Part shown: piece after piece, positions 35,634 to 47,504 of the stretch | Position numbering within the stretch: the first letter of the stretch is position 1 | Layout: every line of letters begins with the position of its first letter | The notes under the pieces: model-generated | Databases searched by the model: none | The model's input: only the letters and a program-made list of their open reading frames with translations | Told to the model about the DNA's origin: nothing | Made by a program: the position numbers and the translations under genes | Assembly: GCA_019693395.1 (NCBI GenBank) | Contig: JAAMXP010000908.1 | Location: 1 to 54,519 of the forward strand | DNA from: Ettlia oleoabundans | Lineage: Eukaryota; Chlorophyta; Chlorophyceae; Chlamydomonadales | Direction of reading: 5' to 3' | DNA length: 54,519 nucleotides

Positions 35634-38600
35634 ATGAACACAACCCGCGTCATTGGATCGCCATCAAGCCGCAAGAAGCAGGGTAAGATTGCTGGTAAGG
35701 CCTGCCATAGCTTCGCCCGACTTCTCCGCAACCTCATGTGAACAACTTTGATATCAACACCCCTGTGTCCTATTGGTTTGCAGCCTCGATCGAGGACTTC
35801 GTCAAGAGCGCATCGAAGGCTGCCGGAAAGTCAGCGGTTGCGAGAAGCGGGGGCAAGATGGCCGGCAAGCGGCTGCCGCCCCTGCCGCCGGTCAAAGAGG
35901 TGTTGGGCAGCGTGGTGTTGAAGGAATTTGAAGAAACTGAGGGATCAGGGATACTGAAGCCATTCCATGGCATTGTGAAATCCTACAATGCCAAGCAAAA
36001 ATGGTGAATGCCAGCGACATTTTGTTGTGCCTGCATTTTTCCATTGGTTGACTGTCACCAGATTGACTGTCGTCTGCCGCTATCCTTGCCTGCCCATGAG
36101 GTTCCACAGTCCTACCTGCCTGCCATGCTACCTACCTACTACCTGCCCGTTCTGCAGGTTTAAGGTGGTGTATGAGGATGGTGATGGCGAGGAGTTGGAC
36201 TGGTCAGAACTACACCCACTGCTGCAGCGTGCAACAGCCGTCGAAGCTGCAGCAGCAGCTGCTGCCAAACCAGCGCCGCGCTCACAGAAGCAGGCAGCGC
36301 CTGCTGCACCTCCCAAGCAGCAACAGCAGCAGCAGGAGAAGGAATCAACTCATATTGATTTTGCTGCGTCAGCAGAAGACTCAAAAAGCAAAAAGCAGCC
36401 AAAGGCGGCATTGAAGCAGCGCGTGAAAGAGGATCAGGCAGGCAGAACAACACAGGGCAAGCAGGGCAGCAAGAAGGTAGCTGCTGAAGCAGCAGCAGCG
36501 GCAGCGGATGGGCAAGCTGACAACAGCAAGACAGCAAAGATGCGTGCTGGCAGCGGCAAGAGTGGTGGGGAAGGTCAGCAGCCTGGTGGCATTGTCAAGA
36601 TTGCGGGAAGGAAGCGCAAGGCTGTTCCAGCAGTGGAGGACGCGGACCGCAGCGCGGCTGGCACGGTTGAAGATGGGGGCAGCAATAACCAGGCCCCCAA
36701 GAAGCGACTGAAGAAGAAGAAAGAAGAGGGCCCCAAGATAGAGGTGCCGATGCCTGAACTGGGCAAAACATACGAGCACACACGAGGTGAGCCCAGGCAG
36801 CCACTTGCAGATGTTCCTGATGTGCACTCCTTGACGATTTCCGTGAAAATATCCCATTGCAGCAGCTGCATTGCGGTTGCGCAGTGAGTAACGCTGTCGG
36901 TGCGGCGCTTGGGACTATTTGTCGCTGAACGTGCAAAGGGGCGCTCGGCCGCTGCCCAATAGTGTTGGTTGCTGCAAGGAGCCATGGCTCATGCAGTCCA
37001 TGCTGCAGCGTATCCCTCCTGCTCAGCATGTTTTCTTACCACCGCAGGGCATGAACCGTGGCGCAGCCTGCCCGGGTTCAAGTGGGTGGTGAATGACGAG
37101 CCGGATATGAATGCCGAGGCAGTCAACCGAGTGAGGGAGGTCCAGCGCATATACAACCGGTATAACATCAAGGTAAACACCTCTGTTTGAAAACCTGTAG
37201 GTGTAGTTTTGGTGTCCCTGTGATTTGCACCTGGGTGGGAACAGAATAGTAGAATAACAACACCAACATTTGTCGATCAGTGGTTGGATGTTTTTGTGTC
37301 AGCGCTGGCAACGAGGAACGTCAGCTGCCTCACCCCAGACCCTGGTGTGCATATATGCTGCGGCTAACTGTCTGTGTGTTTGCAGGAGGAGGTTGATGAG
37401 AAGGCACGGGTGGATGCAGTCACCGCTGACCAGATTGCTAGGGGGGTGTTGGGCAAGGAGAAGCGGCCTTCCGCCCGCGCTGACAGGTGTGCGGCTGCCG
37501 AGCTGATGCCTACCCGTCGGTGGCCACTTCTTTCTGTGCGTCAACTATGCCTGTTGGTTGTTGTGCGCATCCTCCATGCAGGCAGCGTGTGATTTCCACA
37601 TGCTCCTGCTTCAATGCATAGTAGCTACGGTGCTTCCCGTGTTGTGTGGGAACCACACCTCGATTTGACTGTATGCAGGAAGGCTGAGTCCCGTGTATTG
37701 AACGAGGGCAAGGCCATTCGGGGCGAGAAGGTGGCAGGGCACTACCCCGGCTGGCACATTGGCCAGAGGTAAGCGAGGTGGCTGGCATGGAGTGCACCTC
37801 GCTACCATGGTGCAGTTTGCGGGTGGCTTTCCTGTCTTTCCCACCACTGCGGCATTACAGGAAGGATGGTATGGCGGATCCCCGGGGTCTTGGTTACCTT
37901 TGCATCCAGGGCTGTATTTGCATGCGTGCTTACACTGAGTTGCGGTGTCACTGGAGGCTTGAGCTTTGCTGAACTTGCGTCGTTAGTCTCCCCCGCAACA
38001 TAAGCCAACCAGCATGAATGCATGCATACTGGAGCTGAATGATCCGCCTGCAGTGGTACTGGTACTCACCCCTCCAACCGCCAGCTACCAGTATTTTGTC
38101 TTTGACCATCAAACCGTGCAGGGCCTACTCACGCTCAGAGCTGCTGTGCATCGGTTTCCACCGTCTGCCAGTGGCCGGCATAGAGTATGTGAAGGAGGGG
38201 GAGGCGGGCAATGGCGCGCCACCGGTGAGTGACCCCCCATTGGGCTTACGCCGCGGTATGTTGGGTCCCGCGGTGCTGAACCACACACACTCGATCTCCC
38301 ACCCATCTGTTTGTGCATTACACTCCACCACCACCACCACCCGCTCCTTTCGTCGCGTGGCAGATCGGCCCAGTCACAAAGGCTGGGCTTGCGCTGACAA
38401 CATTCCCTTCTGGGTGTTGCGTGTGTGTTTTTTGTTTGCAGTTTGCCACCAGTGTAATGGTGAGCGGTTGGTATCAGGACGACAGCGACAGCGGCGCTGA
38501 GCTTTGGTACACAGGTGGGTGCATGGGTGAACTTGCTTGGTTGATGAGTTACTTGCTTCACAGGGTGGTCGGGCAGGCAGGCTTGAAGTTGGCTGCATAC

Positions 38601-41600
38601 TTGAACTGCAGTAGTGGGAAGGTGGGAAATACTTGGCTGCTGAAGGTTGGGTGACTTGTGGGATGGTTTTTCCTCGTAAGGCCAATTTGGCTGGACAAAC
38701 TATATCGGCTGCCTGCCTGCTTGCCTGCCTTACTGCCTGCCAGCTGCGCCAAGCTGCCGTATGAGAATCTCAAACCACTACAGCCTGCTGTCTCCTGGCC
38801 CACTTCAGGCGAGGGCGGCAACGACCTGCTGCACAAGCGCAACCAGGTGGCGGACCAGGAGCTGACCCGGGGCAATGCCGCACTTGTGGGCAACATAAGG
38901 GTGGGTGGGTTTTAGTGGTTGATGGGCTCATTGGCGCGCATGAGTGGGTCGGTCTGAAGCGGGCTGACAGAAAAGCAGACCAGATGAAAACCTTGCTGCA
39001 GCATGGCACATGCGCCAGCATAGATGGCTTCGGGGTAAAACCAGCAAGTGCATGTATTACCGCATTGTCAAACCATTACTGGTCAATACTGCAGCCCTGT
39101 TGTCTTCAAGCCTTCGCGCACATATGCCTGCAGCTTGGCATCCCGGTGCGTGTGACCCGCAAGCAAAAGGACCCTCATGGCCACTACGGCTGCCACTACA
39201 TCTATGATGGACTGGTGGGTGCATGGCTGCTGCCTGCCTAGCTGGACGGGCAGCTGCTATTATGCCGCCAATGAAGCTGTGCTAGCCGTAATGCGTTTTA
39301 CAGCTTACAATCGGTGCTGCCGACGTGTGTTTCCTTGCTCATGGGTTGTCCAAGCTCTTTGCTGCGTTGCTTATGCCAGATGTATGGGTGACACGCTTTG
39401 TTGTGCTGATGCCATGCCGCTGCTGCACCGCAGTATGACGTAATTGCGTACCGCCACACCAAGGGTGTGGAGAAGAAGTTTGTGTACCAGTTCCGCCTGA
39501 AGCGGCGTGCCGATCAGGGACCGCTGCTGTCAGAGGTGAGGCCTTCCTGATGGGCTGAGCTGTTTTTTGCTCAGCAGTGTGGCTGTGCTGTGTTGAACCA
39601 GCTATGTGGTTAAGCTGAGGCACACATCTTCAAACTTGACACCGAGGTAGATGGGCAGCTTGATGCTGGGCCGCATAGGTTGGGTTGGCCGCCAAAGGCG
39701 GTGCCAGGACGCAGTTACGGGCCATGCCACCTTTAAGACATCCCTTTGCATGCTTGCCTGCCTGCCTGCCTGGTGCCTGCCCACCCTGTGCAGCGTGTGG
39801 AGTGGGGCGTGATTGCAGCAGCGCGCAAGTTGGTTCCCCAGACGAGGAAGGGTGTGGTGGATCTGGACATCTCACGTGAGCGGGGGGTCTGATGATGCCC
39901 TTGCCCCTGCTGGTGCTGCCGATCAGCTGTTGATGCTGACTGGTGGCGCTGCTACACTATTGTCTGCTCACTTTGGGAGGGCCCCTGGGCAACTCAAGAA
40001 GTTTGCACAGGCTTTTATAGCGGAGTGTGCTGTTCTGTCGCTCCGCTTGAACAGGAGCTTGGGCCTGCTCCTTTGCTCGCCTTTTGCTGTCCTTGCCTGT
40101 GTTGCTCATGTTTTACCTCCTGTTCTGCAAGCTCATTGCCGTTGGCAGCAACCTCGATCAGGCCAGCACCTCCGTGCCGTGCGCTGTCCAGTGCTCATGT
40201 GCTGGCTATGCTTGTGCGCCCATCCTTGGCTGCAGGAGGCCACGAGGAGAAGGCCATCGCTGCCATTGACACCACCTGGCTGGCAACAGGCGAGGTTGAT
40301 GAGCACAAGCCACAGGGAGACATCCCACCCTGCACGGGTACGCTGTTTTCACAAAACCACAACCAACGCCAGGCCCTCGGCCACAAACTAAACCCATACA
40401 ATCACCCCTTGCAAACCTGTCGTGCACCTCTTAGGACTGCAGGGCTGGACGATGTGGTACAGGAGCGGGAGCTTGTGGGCAACGCGGTACGAGGCATTAA
40501 TCAGTCCCGCATGTAGGTGACGCGGTTGTATGCCAAGCTGGGCGTCTTGGGCAGTGCAGCTGAGACTCATGTTGGCATGGAACCATTCCGTGAGCATATC
40601 AGCCCTTCACCTGGCTTGTAAGGCAGCCGGAATCTTGCATTTGTGGGCCACATGGGTAGATGAAATCATGCTAGATGCAGCATGCACATGTTCTGCTGGT
40701 TCTGCCCTCGCCTGTTCTACCCATGTCATGAGCCCGAGGTCAGGCCAAGCGTGACCTCCAACACACCCCATTTCTTTCCTGCTACTCCAACCCACTGCCC
40801 CACCATGCAGCGATGAGCTACGGCAGCAGGGCTACTGCCCCTGCGTGCAATACGTGACCGACTACGAGTTTGTGGGCAAGGCGGCTGAGAAAAAGCGGCA
40901 GCTGATGGCCGCGCAGCTGCCTGCAGAGTTTGAGGGGAACCCCCACGCCTACCTGCTGCATCTCAACCATGTGAGCTGCAACAATCGCATTGCTTTCCTC
41001 CCTTTGGCTGCTCCCAATCAACGACATTGGTGTTGGATAGCATCGCCTTGCTTGACAGTGCCCTGTTTGGTTCATGTATGTATTGCCTGTTGTGCTGATT
41101 GGGTGCAGGGCGTTGCTTACAACGAGCGCGGCCAGCTGTTCCACCCACGCCCCGTGGTGTACGAGTGCGGGCCCTGGTCGGGGTGCCCAGATGGCAAGAA
41201 CTGCAAGCTGGTGTGTGGGGGGTGGTCCCAGTGTTAGCGCCCATACACAGCTGTTCTGTGCTATGGCATTTGGTCAGAATTCGCCCGGGGCAGGCTGCAG
41301 CGTGGCTGTCCACATCTGTTGCTTGCCACTTCAAATCTCGACACCGCCATTGTGTGCCACACCTGTGGGTGCAGGCTGTGACGCAGCGTGCCCCCAAGTT
41401 CCGGCTTGAGGTGTTCAAGACGGAAAATGGGCGTGGCTGGGGCGTGCGCCCGCTGGTGAGGGAGCTGTCAGCGCGTTTAGAGGCATGTTGTAACATCCAT
41501 GTGTCTTCTTGTGTGCATATCCAGAAGCGGACGTGCTGTTCTATTATCCTCTGCCTGGCGTTATAGATTGAGCATGTAGGAAACAGCTCTGTTTACGTCC

Positions 41601-43106
41601 CAGTGGCACACCGGTTTGGCCTCGCCAAAAAGGAAGCACTGAACAGCCATTTGGATGTGTAAGCTGGTATGTCAAGGGCACGGATGGGAGGCAAACACAG
41701 GGCCACCTTTCTGGACGCACCGCTTGGTGTTGCTCTATGCCAAGCAGAACGCTCTGTTCCTTTCCTCCTGTCCTTGAGCCTGCCTTCCATCTCGGTACCG
41801 TACTTCTCTTTGTTGATGTGAAACCCTTGCTTGTGTTGCCTGGCCCTTGCAGGACGTTATCCCCCAGTATGCCTTTGTGTGCGTGTATGTGGGGCAGGTC
41901 TATGATGCAGAGGAGCACGAACACTTGGTGAGTACCTGAGTTCTCTGTTCCCCAAGTTGCCGGCAGGCCAGAAACTACTTCCTATCGGTTGTGCTCAACC
42001 AGTAAACTCGCATGCACAGAAAGATTATTTGCCCCATCCATGCGTGTTTTGTTGCCTGCCTACTTGCCTGCCTGTCCCGCTTGATTTATGCACGGCCCAA
42101 ACTTACCTGCATGTCCCCCTCCACCTGGCCACAGCTTGCTGAAATGCTCCCTCGCTTACTTGCCTACCCACCCGCCTGCCTTCCTGCCTTTCTTCCTGTC
42201 AGGTGCGCACCGTTGAGGAGCAGGATGCTGAGTACACCTTTGACATGGCCCCCCGCCCAGACACCAACTGGGATGGCTCTGAGAAGGAATGTGGCGAGTG
42301 AGTTGGCAGCTGGGTCAACGAGCATGCCAGCGTTCGGCTTGGGTGGCATGCACTGGGACGGGCTAAAGTGACTTTGTCTGTTGTTGCATGGGGCTTGACA
42401 ACACCTGCAGCGCGCGTTGAACACTTGCGCAATCAGCATAGACTCATGTTGATGACGACCTTCTGCTTCGTAAAGTTTCGCTGCTCCTGCTGTGCCGCAG
42501 CATGCCCCACAGGCCTAACCCACACGTCGTCCACATTTGTTTGCTAACCTTCTTGCAGCTGCCCAAAGGCTGAGTTTGTGGCATGTGGGCTGCGAAAGCG
42601 CAATATCGGCGCCTTCTTGAATCACAGCTGCGCGCCTAACTGCTTCGTCCAGCCTGTGCTGGACACGCACCATGACACACGCTGCCCCAAGATCTGCATC
42701 TTTGCCAGCGGTGAGTCTTTGAAGGCTGCTGGATGCCGCTTGTTGGCTGCCTTGCTTCACTGACTTCAACCTTGACACGCTTTCTGGCATCTGCAACCTG
42801 CGTACAAACCGCATATTCTTCAACCGCCACGCTCAAACAAATTGTTTTGGCAACATAAGCTGTATTGCGAACGCTTTTCGTGCAGACAACATTGCTCCGC
42901 TCACGGAGCTGACGCTGGATTATGGCGAGGCATACGCGGCCGGCTTCCAGGGTGGCTGCAAATGTGGCGCTGCCGACTGCATCTCGGTACGGGCGCCTCG
43001 GGTGGCACGAGCAGATGAGGGGGGCCAGTCCAATAGCAGGAGCAGCAGAAGGATGGCTGCGAGGAACAAGAGCAGGAGTCCGACAGCTCGGACAGTGAGT
43101 GACTGA
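35634..43106 (+). CDS. SUVH: SUVH-type histone H3K9 methyltransferase: Tudor-like + SRA + degenerate pre-SET + SET + post-SET, 934 aa
   Basis: Twenty-one exons: 35634-35682, 35784-36003, 36158-36786, 37048-37172, 37386-37486, 37679-37768, 38122-38224, 38442-38514, 38809-38900, 39134-39214, 39434-39535, 39794-39875, 40236-40337, 40443-40512, 40811-40970, 41109-41210, 41375-41455, 41853-41927, 42203-42297, 42559-42710, 42886-43106 (2805 nt, in frame). N-terminus: a PIP-box-like motif (QASIEDFV, 16-23). Residues about 53-112 form a Tudor-like barrel (GIVKSYNAKQKWFKVVYEDG, then EELDWSEL). A Lys/Ala/Gln-rich linker follows. The SRA domain (about 385-580) has PVAGIEYV, ELWYTGEGGN and PVRV. The SET domain (about 735-880) has RGWGV, FLNHSCAPNC and LTLDYGEAY, and post-SET Cys (CKCGAADC) follow. 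Plant SUVH enzymes bind methylated DNA and write H3K9me2. The exon 14/15 junction (CAT/GTAGGT donor) is the least certain. Confidence 0.9.
39754..39773. repeat. (TGCC)n microsatellite in intron
   Basis: About five TGCC units lie in SUVH intron 11. Similar CCTGCC-rich tracts recur in other introns of this gene (near 38700, 42050 and 42170). Confidence 0.6.
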
Positions 43107-43930
43107 CCATTCAGCACAAATACTTGCAACGACGTTGTGGCCAATGACACTTGGCCTGGCGTTTAACAGCGACTTGGGGTTGACTCACAAAAAAAATACA
43201 TTCCCTACTGCAGTATTGTTTGCCGCCGTCTGCTACCTACTGGGTTGAATTCCTGTTAACTATTACACTGCACACACATTCTGGCAATGTTTGACAAGTG
43301 CTGGGAAGCCTAGACATGCATGCCGCAGAAATCAGCGGTGAGACACGGAGATCTGAAGAACCTGCATAACGGGCCAGGTGGCCACAGTCACTGGTCTGCC
43401 GTCCATCATGGCGCTCTGGTGCAGCAAGCATAACAAAGGGTAGATGCAGAGGCTGTAAGGGCTTGAATATGTATTTGGGGTCTGCCTAAATGTTTTGCAA
43501 ATTGGGGCAGGGCAAGGGCACTCGCTGTACCACCATGAGGCACCACAAAATGCATGTGCCTGAGGTTTGCTGCCCGGTAACAATAGGACGGCATTGGGCG
43601 AGAGGGGGTTTGCTAATAAACCGCTGAACGAAATTCAGAGGTAAGCCATGAAATATAATCACGAAATCAGCTGAAGATCCCAACAGACACGCATTTGGGG
43701 AGAGGGATGGGGGTTGTGTAGGGCAGACTGCGCAAGCAAAGCAGACTAGCTGTTCATTGTTGCTAGGCTGATATCAGCCTACACAAGAGGAGATTGCAAT
43801 TTGTGCATGATAAAAACCCAGGTTTTAATGGTTTGAGGTTTTCTGCCGATGCATCGTTCCATAGATAGCGGAGTTCTGTAACCAGGTCGAGAGGCCGAAA
43901 CACCGTGCGCCAAACAACCGGCGGTCATCC
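43107..43930. other. Convergent 3' intergenic region, SUVH / ELIP-like
   Basis: This 824-bp gap should contain both 3' UTRs. A plus-strand TGTAA lies at 43454-43458. Open frames on the minus strand (60-85 codons) have no domain and poor codon character. An AT-rich stretch occurs at about 43790-43860. Confidence 0.5.
43454..43458 (+). terminator. Candidate TGTAA polyadenylation signal of the SUVH-type gene
   Basis: The motif lies 348 bp after the stop codon. Confidence 0.35.
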
Positions 43931-45122
43931 TCAGAAGACAGGGGCACCGCGGATGAGCTCGTTAATCACCAGGCCCAGCACGCCCATCATGGCAACACTG
44001 CAAACAATAGCAGGCACCGCAGGCGCAGAAGAAGCAGGTGCTGTCACAGAGCCAAGAGAGTCCAGGACACAGGCAATGGCAACGCAGGAGCAAGCTACTG
44101 CCAGTACGAAGCTGGCGCCTTACTGCTGCTCTCGGTGTATTTTTACAGCTCCCAACAGGCAGCTACCACAGCTGCTCACCGGCCATTGATGGTCTCAGCC
44201 AGTGCGGTCCAGAAGTAGGGCAGCTGCTGGTCGGGGAAGCTGTCGTTAACCGAGGGGAAGCAGCGTGAGGCGGGCACCTTGCCGGCCAGCGCAGGAGCCA
44301 GGCTGGCAGCGGTGACCAGAGTCATCAACGCGGCAGCAACGGTGGCGCCTGCAGGGGTGGCTGCCTGCTCCAGCAGCGTGCGACCTGTGGCCAGCTCAAC
44401 GGCGGCAGCACCGAGCACGGTCAGCATGGCGATGCGGCCATTCACTGCCTCTGGGCCAGGCCCATCGAACTTGAGGATTGCCTGCATTGGGGTCATCATG
44501 GATGCGAGGTAACAACAAGTTGAACTGGTTCACATGAAGGACAATGTGCATTCTCTGTGAGAATCCTTGGCAAGCTGATCCAGCTACTGCTATGTCATGG
44601 ATGCTGCACTGTATGTTGATTGTCATACAAAGCCACGAAAGAAGCAACCCCAATACGCGGCGGCCCAAACCTGCAGCTGCTGGAAGGAGGGTGGACCACC
44701 CGAAATCGGAGTTGCTGAGTCAAGGACGATGGAGATGCGGCTATCCTTGCCGACCTCGGTGGCATACTCTAACAGAGCAGACTTGCACACCACCTGCGAA
44801 TGTGGGAAGGCGTGGGCACAGCACTCAGGGGTTGGGGCGGCAGGCCGGTGCATCAATGCAAGGGCCGGTGCAACGGGAGCCAGGCCGCGGACCCCCTGGC
44901 CATTCTGCCAATACATACCTTGATTAAATCGGTCTCCTTGACATAGACCACCTCGTAAATTTCGCCATCCACGTTCCTGACAGCCCGTCCGCCGTTGCTT
45001 TCAATCAGCGTGCTCCGTGTTATGTTCAGGGCCTTCAGGGTCTGCTTCGGGGCCGCGGCGGTGTTTGTGGGAGAGGCGGCGGACCGCACAAGCACAAGCC
45101 TGGGACGCGCAATCGCTTGCAT
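43931..45122 (-). CDS. ELIP: Three-helix ELIP/LHC-like stress protein, plastid, 231 aa
   Basis: Four exons: 44919-45122, 44671-44793, 44180-44481, 43931-43997 (696 nt, in frame). The N-terminal 45 or so residues are rich in Arg, Ser, Thr and Ala and look like a chloroplast transit peptide. A soluble stretch of about 60 residues precedes three hydrophobic helices. Helix 1 has the chlorophyll-binding motif EAVNGRIAML (about 120-129) and helix 3 has ETINGRVAMMG; helix 2 lacks it. This ExxNGRxAM symmetry is the hallmark of ELIPs, which sit in thylakoids and protect against excess light. Bound pigment and light induction are known for the family and not shown here. It is divergent from the secreted-protein gene. 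Confidence 0.88.
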
Positions 45123-45923
45123 GACCTTCTGGTCACCACACAAAAGTTGCACAAAGACTATAATAAGGATAACGTACGGTTATATGATGGTTTCCGCACC
45201 CTATGGCTCACCGCAGGCCTCCCAGATTTCACAGCAGACGCAGCAGGATGAACTTTCCGCAGCCCGCCGCCGCCGCCATCTAGGACAGACACATTAGTCT
45301 CCGCGTCATTGGGTAGCTTTGTACTCTAGCTGATGACATGTTTGACTGTATTGCTATGCGGCAATGGTCCATGTCACCTGGCATACAACAACCAGCCAAC
45401 GGCAAAGTTAGATGACAACAACCTGTACCCAGACGGTCACCTTGCGTTGTTCCCTGCATTTGCCGGCGGCATGCTGACTCGCATCTGTTTATTTTCGAGG
45501 TGCTGCGCACTGCGGATTTGAGACACGTTGGACTATCAGTCTCCAAATGTTTCCTGCTGTTGGACCGCAACCACAATGAGACGCATGGTGCAACGCTCAT
45601 GCTGCTGCTGCCGCACCAGCATGTTGAGCATACGCGGATGCCCCGCCTGATATCACAACCGGCACGGCTTGATCTGACGATGTAAACCACTTGAGCCTGA
45701 TCATTAATAGCTTGGCATGTCCAGCACAAAACTAGCTGTGCATCGAGATGCTTTGCAGCTCGAGCTCGCACGCTCTGCGCCGCTGGGGCAGTACCTATTT
45801 ACTCTTGATGAGTGGAACTGCTTCCGCCGTTTTTCCTTGTTGGAATTGACTTGTGCATACGTGCGGCTTTCCACAAACGGGACTCTAGCCATCCATACGG
45901 TGTTGGCACGGTATCAGAGCAGC
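45123..45923. promoter_or_regulatory. Upstream region shared by ELIP-like and secreted-protein genes
   Basis: This 801-bp gap lies between divergent ATGs. On the ELIP side, an AT-rich run ACTATAATAAGGATAACG (45157-45174) and GGTTATATGATGG (about 45179-45191) lie within 70 bp of the start and could include a TATA element. On the other side an in-frame ATG at 45717 would add 69 residues to the secreted protein and hide its signal peptide, so I treat it as 5' UTR. No other gene is seen. Confidence 0.45.
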
Positions 45924-47248
45924 ATGTGGTCCGGGTCACTGCTGGTGCTTCTTGTCGCTCTAGTGACCGCAGCGCAGAGCAGAGTGCTGAATCAGGTAAG
46001 AAGGCACTTCCGCACTGCAAGCATTGCGCATGCGCCTCTTCGTGGGTGCCCCCAGGAGACGCGCGCTGTGGCCGCTGCAGTGCTGTTCGTAGTGCTGTGG
46101 GAGTAGGAGCTGGGTTAAGGTGGTGTTGCGGTGCTGGATTGGCGCACTGCGCACTCCTCGTGGGGCGGTCCCGTCAGGCAACCAGCACTACCACCGCCGT
46201 CCGTCCGCAGCCAGGGCGCCTGTGCCCCGCCCGGCCCCAAGTTGTTCTGCATGTGTGTTAGCAGGCAGATGATGGCTACCGCATCACTACGAACTGGAAT
46301 GTTTCTGTCCCAGTGGAAAGCGCAACAGTGAACTGCCCAACGTACTTCAATAACCCAGAAAATGGCGGTCGCTGGGGCACCGACACAGTGGACTACGGCA
46401 AGTAGAATCGTTACTGCAGCCATGCTTGCGGCTGGCTGTCACAATTCCGCTGTAGTGATGGAGTGCTGTGCTGATCTTCTTATCTTCATTCTACCTACCA
46501 AAGCCACTGCTACATGCATCCACAGGTGCATCAAGCTCGCCCTACCTGCCTCCCGACAACGATACTTTGGTGGGTGAACAGCCTCTACCACGCGCCAACG
46601 AGCCATTCCCCAGCCTAGAGCCAGCGTAGTACAGCTGCATCTAACGCAGCTTGTCGTTCCCTTGTAGCGAGCCTCCTCCCCTTATGATGTTGCAGGCCTT
46701 TGCCGAAGAGCTTTGCAACAATCCTGGGAAGGGGCCCGAGCGAATCTTCCAGGCCATGTGGGAGGGAGGCGAGCAGGCACAGGTGGCGGCAGCCACGTTG
46801 CTCCTGTACGAGTCCTGCGGCAACTCAACCCGCTTCGCATACTTTGTAGACATGTTGTTTGCGGTGTATATTGAGGGACCCGACAATTCCTACGAGGAAG
46901 TCATCGAGTGAGTGACGCCATTAAAGACTGCAAGGCTTGTCTCTCCTCCTATGCTTTTGCACTGCCGCTGCAGATATCAAGCTGCCCTTGCACACGGAGT
47001 CATGATGAGCAGTCTGTTCCTCATGAGCGCTTACTAGCTGGCCTGCCACCCATGCCTGCAGAAATGCGGATGCTTTTGTCCAGGCTTTTGACAGTATTGG
47101 GGCCCCAGCCTGCGTTACTGTTGCCGCGTTCACCATAACATATCCATCCGCGTTTGTGAAACAACAGCAAATCCACACCGGCGATTCTGCTGCTCCAGCT
47201 CCTGCTTCAGGGCCTGCCCCAGTGCCTGCTCAAGCGGCTGGCAAGTGA
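45924..47248 (+). CDS. Secreted protein of unknown function with arabinogalactan-like tail, 215 aa
   Basis: Five exons: 45924-45995, 46265-46397, 46526-46569, 46696-46907, 47062-47248 (648 nt, in frame). The start was chosen because it opens a classic signal peptide: a short polar start, then LLVLLVALVTAA and a likely cut near AQS. The mature part has N-glycosylation sequons (NVS, NDT, NST) and four Cys (NCP, LCNN, SCGN, ACV) that could form two disulfides. A helical middle (about 85-150) resembles repeated short helices in plant secreted proteins, and the C-terminus is rich in AP/PA/GP pairs (APAPASGPAPVPA), typical of arabinogalactan glycomodules. I do not recognise the family; a cell-wall or extracellular-matrix role is inferred only from these features. 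Intron 2 has a GC donor (TACG/GCAAGT) that avoids a stop just downstream. Confidence 0.72.
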
Positions 47249-47388
47249 CTGCCTGTTGCACCAGCGCCGATAGACACCACGAATGTCACTCTTATCTATT
47301 TTGCAGCATTAATCAATTATACATGCATGTTCTACACTGTTGATACAACATCTCATATGTACAGTCACTTCATTCAAGGTACAAACCT

Positions 47389-47393
47389 TGTAA
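47389..47393 (+). terminator. Candidate TGTAA polyadenylation signal of the secreted-protein gene
   Basis: The motif lies 141 bp after the stop codon. Confidence 0.45.
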
Positions 47394-47504
47394 GCTAGCA
47401 GCACCATATGAGCAACATGTATTCATCCAGAAGATGAAGCGGGATATGCAATAGATTGACTCACATATGCATGGCAGCAGGGGCCAGCCAACAACACAGC
47501 TCAC

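Noticed and set aside
43316..43690. Several 60-85 codon frames on the minus strand
   Set aside because: They sit in the SUVH/ELIP 3' gap without homology-like features or a good start context.
45717..45923. Upstream in-frame ATG of the secreted-protein gene
   Set aside because: Starting here would put 69 residues of unlikely sequence before a textbook signal peptide.
46976..47037. Possible extra exon in the secreted-protein gene after a CTGCAG acceptor
   Set aside because: It fits phase at its 5' end but stops after 20 codons and has no phase-2 donor. Direct joining of 46907 to 47062 keeps the frame and gives a natural C-terminus.
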